Of a stretch of 64,000 nucleotides of DNA, positions 16,663 through 24,915 are shown one piece after another. The notes under the pieces were generated by a model. The model saw only the letters and a program-made list of their open reading frames with translations. It ran no database searches and was not told the origin of the DNA. The DNA is from Sphingomonas insulae (GTDB taxonomy: Bacteria > Pseudomonadota > Alphaproteobacteria > Sphingomonadales > Sphingomonadaceae), in assembly GCF_010450875.1 (NCBI RefSeq), contig NZ_CP048422.1:1171001-1235000 (forward strand). Reading direction: 5' to 3'. Each line of letters begins with the position of its first letter. Positions within the stretch are counted from its first letter, which is position 1. The translations under genes were made by a program, and so were the position numbers.

Positions 16663-17727
16663 TTACGCCAGCGGTGCGCGCAGCGTCGCGCGCACGCCGT
16701 GGTCGCGCGGTTCGTATTCGATGATCGATTGCAGGCTTTGCGCCATCGCCCTGATCAGCTTGGTGCCAAGGCCCGTCCCCTTCGGCGTCGCCCCGACCGG
16801 CATGCCGCAGCCATCATCCTCGACCGCCAGCAGGAACACGTCCTCGCCCTCGCGTCGCAGCATCACCCGGATCTCGCCGCCGGCGCCGGTCGGATAGGCG
16901 TATTTGCACGCATTGGTCACCAGTTCGGTGACGATCACGCCCAATGACACCGCCTTGTCCGTCGGCAGGCGGATCAGTTCGGCGACGAGGTGCAGGGCAT
17001 GCGGGGCCGAGTCGCATGACAGCGTCTCGGTCAACTCTTCGATCAGCGAACCCAGATATTCGCGCATGTCGACGCTTTCGACGTCGTTCGCCGAATACAG
17101 CCGGCGATGGACCTGCGCGATCGCACCGATCCGCCGCTGGGTATCGTCCAGCGCGGCGCGCGCCGTCGGATCGACCAGCGCGCTCGCCTGCAACCGCACC
17201 ATCGCCGACACCAGCTGCAGCGAATTGGCGACGCGGTGGTTCACCTCGCCCAGCAGCGCCTCGAGCCGGGCGTTGCTGGCGCGCAGGTCTTCCTCGGCCC
17301 GTGCCTTTTCTCGCGACAGGCGACTGCGGTCGAGCACCTGTTGGAAACTTGCGGCGAGCAGGTCGAAGAAGTCCTCGCCCACCGTCTTCACAACGTAATC
17401 CACCGCGCCGGCCTTCAGCGCGGCGACGGCGATCCGGCCCTCGTCCGATCCGGTGACGTAGACGACCGGCGGCGGAGCCGGCAGATCGCCGATCCGCGCC
17501 AGCGTTTCCAGCCCGTCCATGCCCGGCATGTAGTGATCGACCGCGATCAGGTCGAACGGCTGCGTGGCGGCGAGCAGCACGCCCTCGCTGCCGCCTTCCG
17601 CCATCGTCACCCGATACCCCCGCCGCGTCAGCGCACGCGCCGCCAGCCGGCGAATACCGGCGTCGTCGTCGATGTAGAGGACGCTGGGGAGCAGGTCGGG
17701 AGCGGCGGCCGGATCGGTCAGGATCAG
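16663..17727 (-). CDS. Receiver-HWE/HisKA_2 histidine kinase, probable CTG start
   Basis: A receiver domain fused to an HWE-type kinase, about 354 residues from CTG 17727. The first ATG or GTG in frame (17610) would remove the first strand and acidic pocket of the receiver, encoded upstream as LPSVLYIDDDAGIRR; no ATG, GTG or TTG lies between the in-frame stop and that point. The CTG at 17727 overlaps the preceding TGA, and a second CTG at 17721 lies 9 bases after AGGA. Phospho-Asp is in VDHYMPGMDG (about residue 64). The kinase part has EVNHRVANSLQLVSAMV (His about 164), ELVTNACKYAYP and GTGLGTKLI. It is the last gene of a signalling trio. Confidence 0.85.
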   Translation of the reverse strand: MILTDPAAAPDLLPSVLYIDDDAGIRRLAARALTRRGYRVTMAEGGSEGVLLAATQPFDLIAVDHYMPGMDGLETLARIGDLPAPPPVVYVTGSDEGRIAVAALKAGAVDYVVKTVGEDFFDLLAASFQQVLDRSRLSREKARAEEDLRASNARLEALLGEVNHRVANSLQLVSAMVRLQASALVDPTARAALDDTQRRIGAIAQVHRRLYSANDVESVDMREYLGSLIEELTETLSCDSAPHALHLVAELIRLPTDKAVSLGVIVTELVTNACKYAYPTGAGGEIRVMLRREGEDVFLLAVEDDGCGMPVGATPKGTGLGTKLIRAMAQSLQSIIEYEPRDHGVRATLRAPLA

Positions 17728-18170
17728 TGTTCCTCGACTTCAGGCACCTGGATCACTGACAGGAACAGCCCGAGCTGACGGATCGCCTGCGCGAAGCTTT
17801 CGTAGTTCACCGGCTTGGTGATGTAGACGTTGCAGCCCAGATCATAGCAGCGCTGGATCTCGACCTTGTCATCCGTGGTGGTGAGCACGACGACCGGCGT
17901 GCGCTTCAGCGGGCTGCCCTCTTCCTTGATCTTTGCCAGGATGTCGGTGCCGCTCATGTCGGGCAGGTTGAGATCGAGCAGCACCAGCGCCGGACCGTTC
18001 TTGGCGGGGCCGTCGGATGCCTCGAACAGATGGTGCAGCGCCTGGGTGCCGTCCGTGAAATGCCGGATGTCGTTGAGGATACCGGCGCGGCGGATGTTCT
18101 TTTCGATCAGCCGCGCATGGCCCTCGTCGTCCTCGATCATGACGATGCCGACGGATTGATGGGCGTTCAT
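17724..18170 (-). CDS. Single-domain response regulator (Rcp1-like)
   Basis: A 148-residue stand-alone receiver with no output domain. The acidic pair is EDD at 13-15, phospho-Asp66 in VLLDLNLPDMSG, the threonine in VVVLTTTDD and the lysine in VYITKPVN. The LLDLNLPDMSGTDILAKIK segment and the insertion after helix 2 resemble the receivers paired with phytochromes (Rcp1 type). It overlaps the CHASE3 kinase by ATGA and the downstream receiver-kinase at its own stop, so it probably shuttles phosphate between these two kinases or to an unseen target. Confidence 0.93.
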   Translation of the reverse strand: MNAHQSVGIVMIEDDEGHARLIEKNIRRAGILNDIRHFTDGTQALHHLFEASDGPAKNGPALVLLDLNLPDMSGTDILAKIKEEGSPLKRTPVVVLTTTDDKVEIQRCYDLGCNVYITKPVNYESFAQAIRQLGLFLSVIQVPEVEEH

Positions 18171-19678
18171 GGCGTGCTGTCCTGGCTTTCGTAGGTCTTG
18201 GGAAGGTTGATGCGGAACGTCGATCCGCGGCCGAGTTCGCTGTCGACGTCGATCGTGCCGCCCAGACGATAGGCGAGTGCCCGCACGTGCGCCAGTCCGA
18301 TGCCCTCGCCGGGCTGATCCTGCTGGCCCGACCGGCGAAACAGGTCGAAGATGCGCTGGTGGTCGCGCGGATCGATGCCGCGACCGTTGTCGGCGACCGA
18401 CAGGATCACGCGCCCGCGGCGCTCCTCGCCCGATACGGCGATCGTGCCGGGGCGGCCGGGCTGGAGGTATTTGGTCGCATTCTCGATCAGGTTCGACAGG
18501 ATCTGTTCCAGCGCCACGCGATCGGTGACGACGCCCGGGATCGGTCGCGCCACGCTCAGCGACACGCCGCGATCGTCGAGCAGGTGCTGGATGGACCCGG
18601 CGATCGTCTCCACCACGGCGGCGGGATCGATCGCTTCGGGCGTGATGACCCGCCGCCCCTCGCGCGATAGCTTGAGGATGGCGTTGATCAGCCGGTCCAT
18701 CTTCTGCGTCGATGTGCGGATGAAGCCGACCGCTTCCGGCAGGTCCTCGCGCACCGCCAGCCGCGCGTCCTCGCTGACGATATGCGGCGCCTCCGCCTCG
18801 GCCCGGTCGAGCAACTCCGCCAGGGGCGCGGTGGCGGAAGCAAGTTCGGCCGTGAAGCCCATAACGTTGACTAGTGGCGATCGAAGGTCGTGGCTGACGA
18901 TATAGGCGAAGCGCTGGATTTCCTCGTTGGCGCGGCTGAGGTCTGCGGTCCGCTCGCTCACCGTCTCTTCCAGACGATCGTTGAAATCGCGCAGCCGGTC
19001 GCGCGATTGCGCCAGGTCGCGGGTGTAGCGCGTCACCATCAGCAACGATGCCAGCGCCACCAGCACCAGCAGCACCGCCGCCACCGCGAGAATCGCGTAG
19101 AACACCCGCACGCTCGCCTGTTGCGCCGCATCGCGTTCCGCGAGCAACCGGCGCTCCTCCGCCGCCATATGGTCGAACGCGGTGCGGATCTTCGCCAGCC
19201 GGCGCACGCTCGCCTCCGTGCGGAACAGCGTGTTCGCCGTGCCGATCCGCCCGGCGTCGATCAGCCCGATCGTGCGCGCGCGCTGGACCAGCAACCCGGC
19301 GATCTCGGCGTTCAGGACGCGGAGCGAACCGACCTGGCGCGGGTTGTCACGCGTCAGCTGCTGCAACCGGATCAGCGCCCCCGGCAGCGCCGTCGCCCAG
19401 CGTCGATAGGCGTCGCGATATTCCGTATTGCCCGTCAGCAGATAGCCGCGCCGCGACGCCTCGCCCTGTTCGATCAACCGTCGCGCATTGCTGACCGACA
19501 GCTCCACCTCATAAGTGTGGTTGACCCAGCGGGTGTGGTCCTCGTTCCGTCCCGTCGCCCAGCCGGCGGCGATGCCCGCCGCGACCAGCGCCAGGAACCC
19601 GACGGCCATGAACGCGACGAGCACCCGGGCGACGCGGCCTTCCGATACGACAAGTGCGTTGCTGGCGGTGGTAAGCAC
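18167..19678 (-). CDS. CHASE3-domain sensor histidine kinase
   Basis: A 503-residue membrane kinase. A helix at about 18-40 and another at about 192-215 flank a helical periplasmic region with the CHASE3 signature ASRRGYLLTGNTEYRDAY. A coiled coil (218-255) leads to HisKA with FAYIVSHDLRSPLVNVMGF (His263), then an ATPase domain with NLIENATKYLQPG, DNGRGID and GEGIGLAHVR. The start is GTG 19678 after AAGG. The C-terminal kinase resembles bacteriophytochrome kinases, which fits the Rcp1-like regulator overlapping its stop. The stimulus is not evident. Confidence 0.93.
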   Translation of the reverse strand: MLTTASNALVVSEGRVARVLVAFMAVGFLALVAAGIAAGWATGRNEDHTRWVNHTYEVELSVSNARRLIEQGEASRRGYLLTGNTEYRDAYRRWATALPGALIRLQQLTRDNPRQVGSLRVLNAEIAGLLVQRARTIGLIDAGRIGTANTLFRTEASVRRLAKIRTAFDHMAAEERRLLAERDAAQQASVRVFYAILAVAAVLLVLVALASLLMVTRYTRDLAQSRDRLRDFNDRLEETVSERTADLSRANEEIQRFAYIVSHDLRSPLVNVMGFTAELASATAPLAELLDRAEAEAPHIVSEDARLAVREDLPEAVGFIRTSTQKMDRLINAILKLSREGRRVITPEAIDPAAVVETIAGSIQHLLDDRGVSLSVARPIPGVVTDRVALEQILSNLIENATKYLQPGRPGTIAVSGEERRGRVILSVADNGRGIDPRDHQRIFDLFRRSGQQDQPGEGIGLAHVRALAYRLGGTIDVDSELGRGSTFRINLPKTYESQDSTP

Positions 19679-19732
19679 GCCGTGGCCTTAGGGCAGCGAT
19701 CGCAGTTGCGCCAGCGGTGCTGTCATCGTCGG

Positions 19733-20494
19733 TTAGAGCAGCAACTCCTGCGGATTGCCGCGCCCGACGGCGCCGCCACCGCTGCGCCGATCCATCTCGG
19801 CATTGGCGGTGAAGCGGATGTCGGGATCGCGATCGGTCAGGAATGCCATCAGGCTTTCATGGTCCAGCTCGCTCCACGCCTTGCCACGATGCGGACCGTA
19901 GCGCACCCGCGGGATAAGGCCGGGGTCGCGCGACCATTCGAGCAGTTGCGCAACGCCCGCCTCGTTCAGCTGGTCGCGCAGGTGATGCGCGGTGACATAA
20001 GCGTCGGGGAAGGCGCGATGCACCGGCAGTCCGCGGCTCTGCTCGAGTCCTTCCGGCTTGCGCCAATACCGCAGCACCTGATTCGAGAAGCTCGGCGAAT
20101 CGGGCCATAGCCGCAGCGCGCATTTCCAGGTGCAGATCCAGTTCGCCCCATGGGTGAGGTTGGGCGTGCAGAACTGCTGTTCGAAATCCGCCCGGTGCGC
20201 GGCGAGTGCCACCCGCCGCGGATAGGGATCGAGCACGCGGCGCGCGACATCGTGCCACCACGGTGCCTCGGCGACGTCCTCGTCGAGGATGTGATGGATG
20301 GCCTGGGTGATCGGCGGAATGGCCCGACCCGGATTGACCAGAATCGACCCGCCTTCACCGTCCAGTTCCCACCGTTCGCCCTTGAGGGCGACGTCCTGCC
20401 AGCCGATCTCGCACACCCCGTGTGCGGGAGGTGCGCACCCGGTGGTCTCGAGGTCGACGACACGGATGATCTGGGGAAGGGGGCGCATCGACAT
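19733..20494 (-). CDS. DEDD-family 3'-5' exonuclease, ExoX-like
   Basis: A 253-residue DnaQ-fold exonuclease. Exo I is VVDLETTG with metal ligands Asp14 and Glu16, Exo II lies around AAHRADFEQQF, and Exo III is HRAFPDAYVTAHH with the His-x4-Asp pattern of DEDDh enzymes. A C-terminal piece (RYGPHRGKAWSELDHESLMAFL) matches the extra domain seen in exodeoxyribonuclease X relatives, where it probably aids DNA binding. It sits in a run of minus-strand genes 36 bp after the PH-domain gene and 54 bp before the CHASE3 kinase. Confidence 0.88.
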   Translation of the reverse strand: MSMRPLPQIIRVVDLETTGCAPPAHGVCEIGWQDVALKGERWELDGEGGSILVNPGRAIPPITQAIHHILDEDVAEAPWWHDVARRVLDPYPRRVALAAHRADFEQQFCTPNLTHGANWICTWKCALRLWPDSPSFSNQVLRYWRKPEGLEQSRGLPVHRAFPDAYVTAHHLRDQLNEAGVAQLLEWSRDPGLIPRVRYGPHRGKAWSELDHESLMAFLTDRDPDIRFTANAEMDRRSGGGAVGRGNPQELLL

Positions 20495-20530
20495 TCAAAT
20501 GGGTGCAGACGAGCGATTATGCCAGCGCGA

Positions 20531-20998
20531 TCAGCGCAAGCCGTCTTCCGCATCCACATCCAGTTCGCGCACGCCGCGGATCTGGCGGGCGCGATCGACC
20601 AGCTTGCGAATGCCTTCGCGGCGTTCGCGGGCGGCGGGGATATCGCGGAGGACGAAGCTGGCATTGCCGGTGGTGCGATCGGACGAGGTGATGGTGATCG
20701 TGCCGATGTCGGCGATCTGGTTGAGCAGCGAGAAATCCACCCGCACGTCCTTGACGCGATACAGTTCGACCTCGTCGATCGACTTCATCACGAGCCCGCG
20801 CCGCACGATTAGGCGCTGGTCGGTGATCTCATAGGCCGCACCCATGTTTTGCAGCCAGCGCACCGCGATGACGACCAGGCCGACGCCGATCGCGCAGGAC
20901 AGGATCGTGAGCCATCCGGTGAAGCTGCCGAACAGCCACCGGTTGGTGCTCGACCGAAAGCTGTCGACCGGTCGTTCCGCGTGGTAGGTCCCAACCAT
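20531..20998 (-). CDS. Bacterial PH-domain membrane protein
   Basis: A 155-residue protein beginning at ATG 20998. A hydrophobic hairpin (about 27-50, GWLTILSCAIGVGLVVIAVRWL) is followed by a bacterial PH domain (bPH2/DUF304-type): YEITDQRLIVRRGLVMKSIDEVELYRVKDV is its first half, written here only to show the ITDQR and SIDEVEL signature positions, and ITITSSDRTTGNASFVL its second. The C-terminus is acidic. Role unknown; such proteins bind membranes or partners. It follows the phosphomannomutase gene by 31 bp in the same direction. Confidence 0.82.
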   Translation of the reverse strand: MVGTYHAERPVDSFRSSTNRWLFGSFTGWLTILSCAIGVGLVVIAVRWLQNMGAAYEITDQRLIVRRGLVMKSIDEVELYRVKDVRVDFSLLNQIADIGTITITSSDRTTGNASFVLRDIPAARERREGIRKLVDRARQIRGVRELDVDAEDGLR

Positions 20999-21029
20999 GG
21001 TCGCGACCCTATCCGGCGGACGAGGCGTG

Positions 21030-22409
21030 TCAATCGCGGGCGATGCCCGAAGCCGCCAGCTCCGTATCGATCGCCGCCACCAGCGCATCGAGCGCCGGCT
21101 GGCTGCCTGCCTCGGCACGCGCAGTCAGGACATCCTGCGTATTCGATGCGCGCAGCAGCCACCACCCATCCGGCGTCGTCACCCGCACGCCGTCGATTGC
21201 CACGACGTCGAGGCCCCGCGCCAGCAGCCGGTCGCGCACCTCGTCGACAACCGCGAACTTGCGGGCGGGGTCGACAGCAAAGCGCAGGTCGGGGGTGTTG
21301 ACCAGCGGCGGCATCGCCGAACGCAAGGCGGTGAGCGACCGTCCCGACAGATGCACCGCGCGGATCAGCTGGACAGCCGCGTAGAGCGCGTCGTCAAAGC
21401 CATACCAGCCACCGTTGGCGCCGGCGCCGAAGAAGATATGGCCACTCAATTCGCCGGCGATCGGTGCGTCATGCGCCAGCATCGCCTCCTTCATGAGGCT
21501 ATGGCCGGTCGCCCCCATCACCTTCTTGCCGCCGAGCGCGGCGATCCGGTCGAACACCATCTGCGACGATTTGACGTCGGCCACCACGGTTGCGCCGCGC
21601 AACTCCGTCAGCACCGGCTCGATCAGCAGGCTGAGCAACTGGTCGCCCCACAGCACCCGGCCCTCGCCATCGACCGCGCCGATCCGGTCGCCGTCGCCAT
21701 CGAAGGCGATGCCGAAATCGAGGCCCCGTTCGCGCACCAGCGCCTTGAGATCGGCGAGGTTCGCTTCTTCGGTGGGGTCGGGATGGTGATTGGGGAAGTG
21801 CCCGTCGACGGCGGTGTGCAACAGGTGATGCTCGCCCGGCAGCAGCGCGGTCAGCCGCTCGATCGCGGGCCCTGCAGCGCCGTTGCCGCAATCCCAGCCG
21901 ATGCGGAAGCTGCCGCCGGCATAGCCCGCCATCAGCCGTCCGACATAGGCGTCGCAGACGTCGAGGTCGGTGACGCTGCCCGCGCCCTCGCTCCAGTCGC
22001 CCGCAGCGGCAATGCGGGCGAGGTCCCGCACGTCGGCGCCGTAGAACGAACGATGGCCGAGCACCATCTTGAAGCCGTTGTCGTCGCGGGGATTGTGGCT
22101 GCCGGTGACGTGCACGCCGGCGTCCACCTCCAGCGTCGCCTCGGCATAATAGAGCATGGGGGTAGGGCCGATGCCGACCCGGACCACGTCGACGCCGCCC
22201 GCAGTGAGCCCGTCGACCAATGCCGTTTCCAGCTCCGGCGACGACAGCCGCCCGTCGCGACCCACGGCGACACGCGTGCCGCCCGCCTGCCGTACGCGGG
22301 TGGCGAAGCTGCGCCCGATCGCCACCGCATCGGCAACGCCGAGGTTGCGGCCGACCGTGCCACGAATGTCATATTTCCGCAGGATCGCAGGAGACAGGAC
22401 GTGCGCCAT
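21030..22409 (-). CDS. manB: Phosphomannomutase/phosphoglucomutase
   Basis: A 460-residue alpha-D-phosphohexomutase that interconverts hexose 1- and 6-phosphates for polysaccharide precursors. The start is the ATG overlapping the J-protein stop; about 85 upstream open codons are a shadow of that gene. Landmarks are the phosphoserine loop TGSHNPRDDNGFK (Ser104), the metal loop FDGDGDR (Asp237, 239, 241), the sugar loop GELSGH (319-324) and a C-terminal phosphate-binding region around RASNTQD. The AlgC-type mannose/glucose mutase is the likely subgroup; strict substrate preference is not readable. Confidence 0.93.
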   Translation of the reverse strand: MAHVLSPAILRKYDIRGTVGRNLGVADAVAIGRSFATRVRQAGGTRVAVGRDGRLSSPELETALVDGLTAGGVDVVRVGIGPTPMLYYAEATLEVDAGVHVTGSHNPRDDNGFKMVLGHRSFYGADVRDLARIAAAGDWSEGAGSVTDLDVCDAYVGRLMAGYAGGSFRIGWDCGNGAAGPAIERLTALLPGEHHLLHTAVDGHFPNHHPDPTEEANLADLKALVRERGLDFGIAFDGDGDRIGAVDGEGRVLWGDQLLSLLIEPVLTELRGATVVADVKSSQMVFDRIAALGGKKVMGATGHSLMKEAMLAHDAPIAGELSGHIFFGAGANGGWYGFDDALYAAVQLIRAVHLSGRSLTALRSAMPPLVNTPDLRFAVDPARKFAVVDEVRDRLLARGLDVVAIDGVRVTTPDGWWLLRASNTQDVLTARAEAGSQPALDALVAAIDTELAASGIARD

Positions 22410-22669
22410 CAGGCTCGCCGCAGCGCCCCGATCAACAGGTCGCGCGCCGCGTTGATCTCGGTGCTGCGCTCCGCCGATCCTCCCCGATCGGGATGCACGT
22501 CGGCGAGCAGGCGCCGATGGGCCGCGCGGATTTCGCCTTCGTCCGCTCCGGCCCCTACACCCAGCACCTGCCGTGCGCGCTGCGTGTCGCTCAGCGTCGC
22601 GCGCTTGGGCGCCGGCTTCAGGTAACGCCACGCGAGCCAGATCAGCCCGATGGCGATGATCCACTTCAC
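22409..22669 (-). CDS. Membrane-anchored J-domain protein
   Basis: An 86-residue type III J-protein: an N-terminal membrane helix (WIIAIGLIWLAWRYL, 3-17) followed by a compact J-domain with the HPD motif at 59-61 in LLADVHPDRGG. It has no Gly/Phe or zinc region. It should recruit an Hsp70 ATPase to the inner membrane. Start is GTG 22669 inside the mipZ stop (GTGA), and its stop overlaps the phosphomannomutase ATG, so the three are probably translated together. Whether the partner is DnaK or the truncated Hsp70 at 6.9 kb cannot be said. Confidence 0.88.
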   Translation of the reverse strand: MKWIIAIGLIWLAWRYLKPAPKRATLSDTQRARQVLGVGAGADEGEIRAAHRRLLADVHPDRGGSAERSTEINAARDLLIGALRRA

Positions 22670-23454
22670 GCCGCGACGTCCGGGACAGCGGGTTCGGGCA
22701 GTTGCAACGCGCTCATCATCTCACGCAATTCCTGGCGAGAGGCGACGTGGCCGAGCCCCATCGCGCCGAATTCCTTGGCATCGATCATCGTCAATCCGGC
22801 CGGGAACAGCTCGCGATAGATCACGCGCTCGCCCAGGCCCGGAATGATGCGGAAACCGACCCGTTTGGCGAGCTGGACCAGCGCGTCCGACACGCGCCGC
22901 ATGTTGCGTGCCTCGATATGCTGCAACCGGTTGCGCAGGACGACCCAGTCGATCTGCGTGCCGTCGGCGCGGGCGCGCTGCTTGCGGGCATCCCAGATCA
23001 ATTCCGAATAAAAGCTGGGCCGGGTGACGTTGAACGTTTCCGGATCGACCTGGCCGATGAGGTCGAAGTCGACGAAGCTGTCGTTCATCGGGGTGACCAG
23101 CGTGTTGGACAGCGCTGCTGCGGTGCGCGCGAAGTAATCGTCGCGACCGGGGGTGTCGACGATCAGGAAGTCGGCACCATCGCTCAATCGCGCCCATTTT
23201 TCCTCGAACACGCTTTCGGTGGTTCCGTCATGCGTGTCGTGGACGGGCATCGGCAGGTCGCTGCCGGTGCGCGCGATGGTGGCGGCGCGATTGTCCAGGT
23301 AGCGGCCGACCGTACGCTGGCGATGGTCGAGGTCGAAACAGGCGACCTTCGCGCCCTTGGCGGCGAGCGCGATGGCGACGTGCACCGCCGTCGTCGACTT
23401 GCCGGTGCCGCCCTTTTCGTTGGCGAAGACGATGACGTGTGGCCCTGCGGGCAC
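22666..23454 (-). CDS. mipZ: Division-plane positioning ATPase MipZ
   Basis: MipZ is the alphaproteobacterial ParA-family ATPase that forms a gradient from the poles and inhibits FtsZ assembly away from mid-cell. The deviant Walker A is NEKGGTGKST at 12-21, followed by ACFDLDHRQRTVGRYLDNR and the Walker B strand FLIVDTPGRDD. The frame opens at 23523, but GTG 23454 has AAGGA 7 bases before it and starts directly at the conserved PHVIVFANEKGG strand, giving 262 residues. It is divergent from panC with an 86-bp gap and leads an operon with the J-protein and phosphomannomutase. Confidence 0.93.
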   Translation of the reverse strand: MPAGPHVIVFANEKGGTGKSTTAVHVAIALAAKGAKVACFDLDHRQRTVGRYLDNRAATIARTGSDLPMPVHDTHDGTTESVFEEKWARLSDGADFLIVDTPGRDDYFARTAAALSNTLVTPMNDSFVDFDLIGQVDPETFNVTRPSFYSELIWDARKQRARADGTQIDWVVLRNRLQHIEARNMRRVSDALVQLAKRVGFRIIPGLGERVIYRELFPAGLTMIDAKEFGAMGLGHVASRQELREMMSALQLPEPAVPDVAA

Positions 23455-23540
23455 GGTTCGTTCCTTATCGATGGGTTGCGGCTTGCCCGCTCTCGTCCCT
23501 CTCCATAGAAGCCGCGCGCTCAATGTTCGAGGGGTTAAAC

Positions 23541-24386
23541 GTGCACACGGTTCGGGATGTGAAGGGCTTGCGCGACGCCGTGGCCGCGTTCCGGGCGGAA
23601 GGCGCGGATATTGCGCTGGTCCCGACCATGGGCGCGCTGCACGCCGGCCACATGGCGCTGATCGAGGCGGCCCGGCGGCCGGGAACGAAGGTGATCGCCT
23701 CGATCTTCGTCAACCCCAGGCAATTCGGCCCCAACGAGGATCTGGCCCGCTATCCCCGGCGCGAGGCGGCGGACGCGCGGCTGCTGGCCGAACACGGCTG
23801 CGACCTGCTGTGGCTGCCGTCCGTCGACGTCATGTATCCCGACGGCTTTGCGACCAACGTCAGCGTCCGCGGCGTCAGCGACGGTTTCGACGGCGCGGCG
23901 CGGCCCGGCCATTTCGACGGCGTCGCCACCGTCGTCACCAAGCTGTTTCAACAGACGGGTGCCGACGTCGCCTATTTCGGTGAAAAGGACTATCAGCAAC
24001 TTGCCGTCATCCGCCGTTTCGTCGCCGACCTAGACCTCGACATCGAGATCGTCGGCGTGCCGACGCAGCGCGACGACGACGGTCTGGCGTTGTCGTCGCG
24101 CAATATCTATCTCGATGAGGAGCAGCGGGCGAAGGCGGTCGCGTTGCCCCGGACGCTGGGCGTCGCCGCGCGCGCCATCGGCCGCGGCGCCGATGTGGCG
24201 GACGCCCTCGCAGAAGCGCGGACGTCGTTGATCGCTGCGGGGTTCGAAATCGACTACGTCGCGCTGGCGGATGCCGAAACGCTGGCGGAACATCCTGCGG
24301 CAGATCGGCCGCGCCGTTTGCTCGCGGCGGCGCGGATGGGGTCGACCCGGCTCATCGACAATATAGCTATCGAACCAAATTACTGA
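23541..24386 (+). CDS. panC: Pantothenate synthetase PanC
   Basis: PanC condenses D-pantoate with beta-alanine using ATP to give pantothenate. I start at GTG 23541, preceded 6 bases by GAGGGG and giving HTVRDVKGLRDAV, the usual N-terminal layout; an in-frame ATG at 23523 is possible. Nucleotidyltransferase motifs are PTMGALHAGH (His34, His37), FVNPRQFGPNEDLARYPR, GEKDYQQLAVIRR (KMSKS-like) and LSSRNIYL. The 281-residue length is normal. It stands alone, divergent from mipZ. Confidence 0.95.
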   Translation: MHTVRDVKGLRDAVAAFRAEGADIALVPTMGALHAGHMALIEAARRPGTKVIASIFVNPRQFGPNEDLARYPRREAADARLLAEHGCDLLWLPSVDVMYPDGFATNVSVRGVSDGFDGAARPGHFDGVATVVTKLFQQTGADVAYFGEKDYQQLAVIRRFVADLDLDIEIVGVPTQRDDDGLALSSRNIYLDEEQRAKAVALPRTLGVAARAIGRGADVADALAEARTSLIAAGFEIDYVALADAETLAEHPAADRPRRLLAAARMGSTRLIDNIAIEPNY

Positions 24387-24406
24387 TCAATTTGGGTTTA
24401 TCGTCG

Positions 24407-24414
24407 TTAACCAT
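24407..24414 (+). promoter_or_regulatory. TTAACCAT, possible CtrA half-site before SEL1-like gene
   Basis: TTAACCAT matches the CtrA half-site described in Caulobacter and lies about 50 bp before the small SEL1-like gene. The same octamer lies between flgH and flgI at 61232. An 8-base match is weak evidence alone. Confidence 0.25.
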
Positions 24415-24465
24415 TTCGTAGTGCGAATCGCCCCAATGTTGCCTTATGAGCATTGGGGGCAAGCG

Positions 24466-24762
24466 ATGGGCAACAGTTTCAAGAGCGCGCAGTTTCTTTT
24501 AGACAGCCGGATCGAGGACGCGCTGCGTGGTCGACCAGAGGCACTGTTTGATCTGGGCGTCTGCTATCAGACGGGCACCGCGGGGGCGGGCGTCGATCTG
24601 ATCGAAGCGCACAAATGGTTCAACCTCGCTGCCGTGTCGGGGATCGCCGAAGCCGCCGATGCCCGCGCCGACGTGGCCGAGGATATGACGGCCCGCGAAA
24701 TCGCCGAAGCGCAGCGCCAGGCGCGCGCCTGGCTCAGCATGACGCAGCGCCGCGCGGCCTGA
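24466..24762 (+). CDS. Small SEL1-repeat-like protein
   Basis: A 98-residue protein starting at ATG 24466, chosen because GGGGG lies about 7 bases upstream; a GTG at 24421 in the same frame has none. The centre has two helix pairs of SEL1/TPR-like type: PEALFDLGVCYQTG and DLIEAHKWFNLAAVSGIAEA, followed by a helix with REIAEAQRQARAWL. SEL1-type repeats mediate protein contacts. Similar small proteins occur in sphingomonads; I know no function. No signal peptide is visible. Confidence 0.75.
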   Translation: MGNSFKSAQFLLDSRIEDALRGRPEALFDLGVCYQTGTAGAGVDLIEAHKWFNLAAVSGIAEAADARADVAEDMTAREIAEAQRQARAWLSMTQRRAA

Positions 24763-24803
24763 TTCTCCCGATATGACGGCACAGCGCCGGCGGTAACCGC
24801 GCT

Positions 24804-24898
24804 CGTCATCCCCGCATAGGCGGGGATCCAGACACGCGGACGTCGTGATATGCCTGAACCGCCAGCGTGTCTGGATTGCCGCCTGCGCGGGAATGACG
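24804..24898. repeat. 95-nt inverted-repeat element (REP/BIME-like), copy 1
   Basis: Arm 1 (24804-24837) begins CGTCATCCCCGC and ends ATCCAGACACGC; arm 2 (24865-24898) is its near-perfect reverse complement, ending GAATGACG. Each arm is itself partly palindromic (CCCCGC...GCGGGG). The element lies between the SEL1-like gene and the convergent end of topA, and a further TAACCGCG/CGCGGTTA pair flanks it. A second copy of the same design and size is at 49416. It may also end transcription from both sides. Confidence 0.8.
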
Positions 24899-24915
24899 GA
24901 TATGGGTCACCGCGG

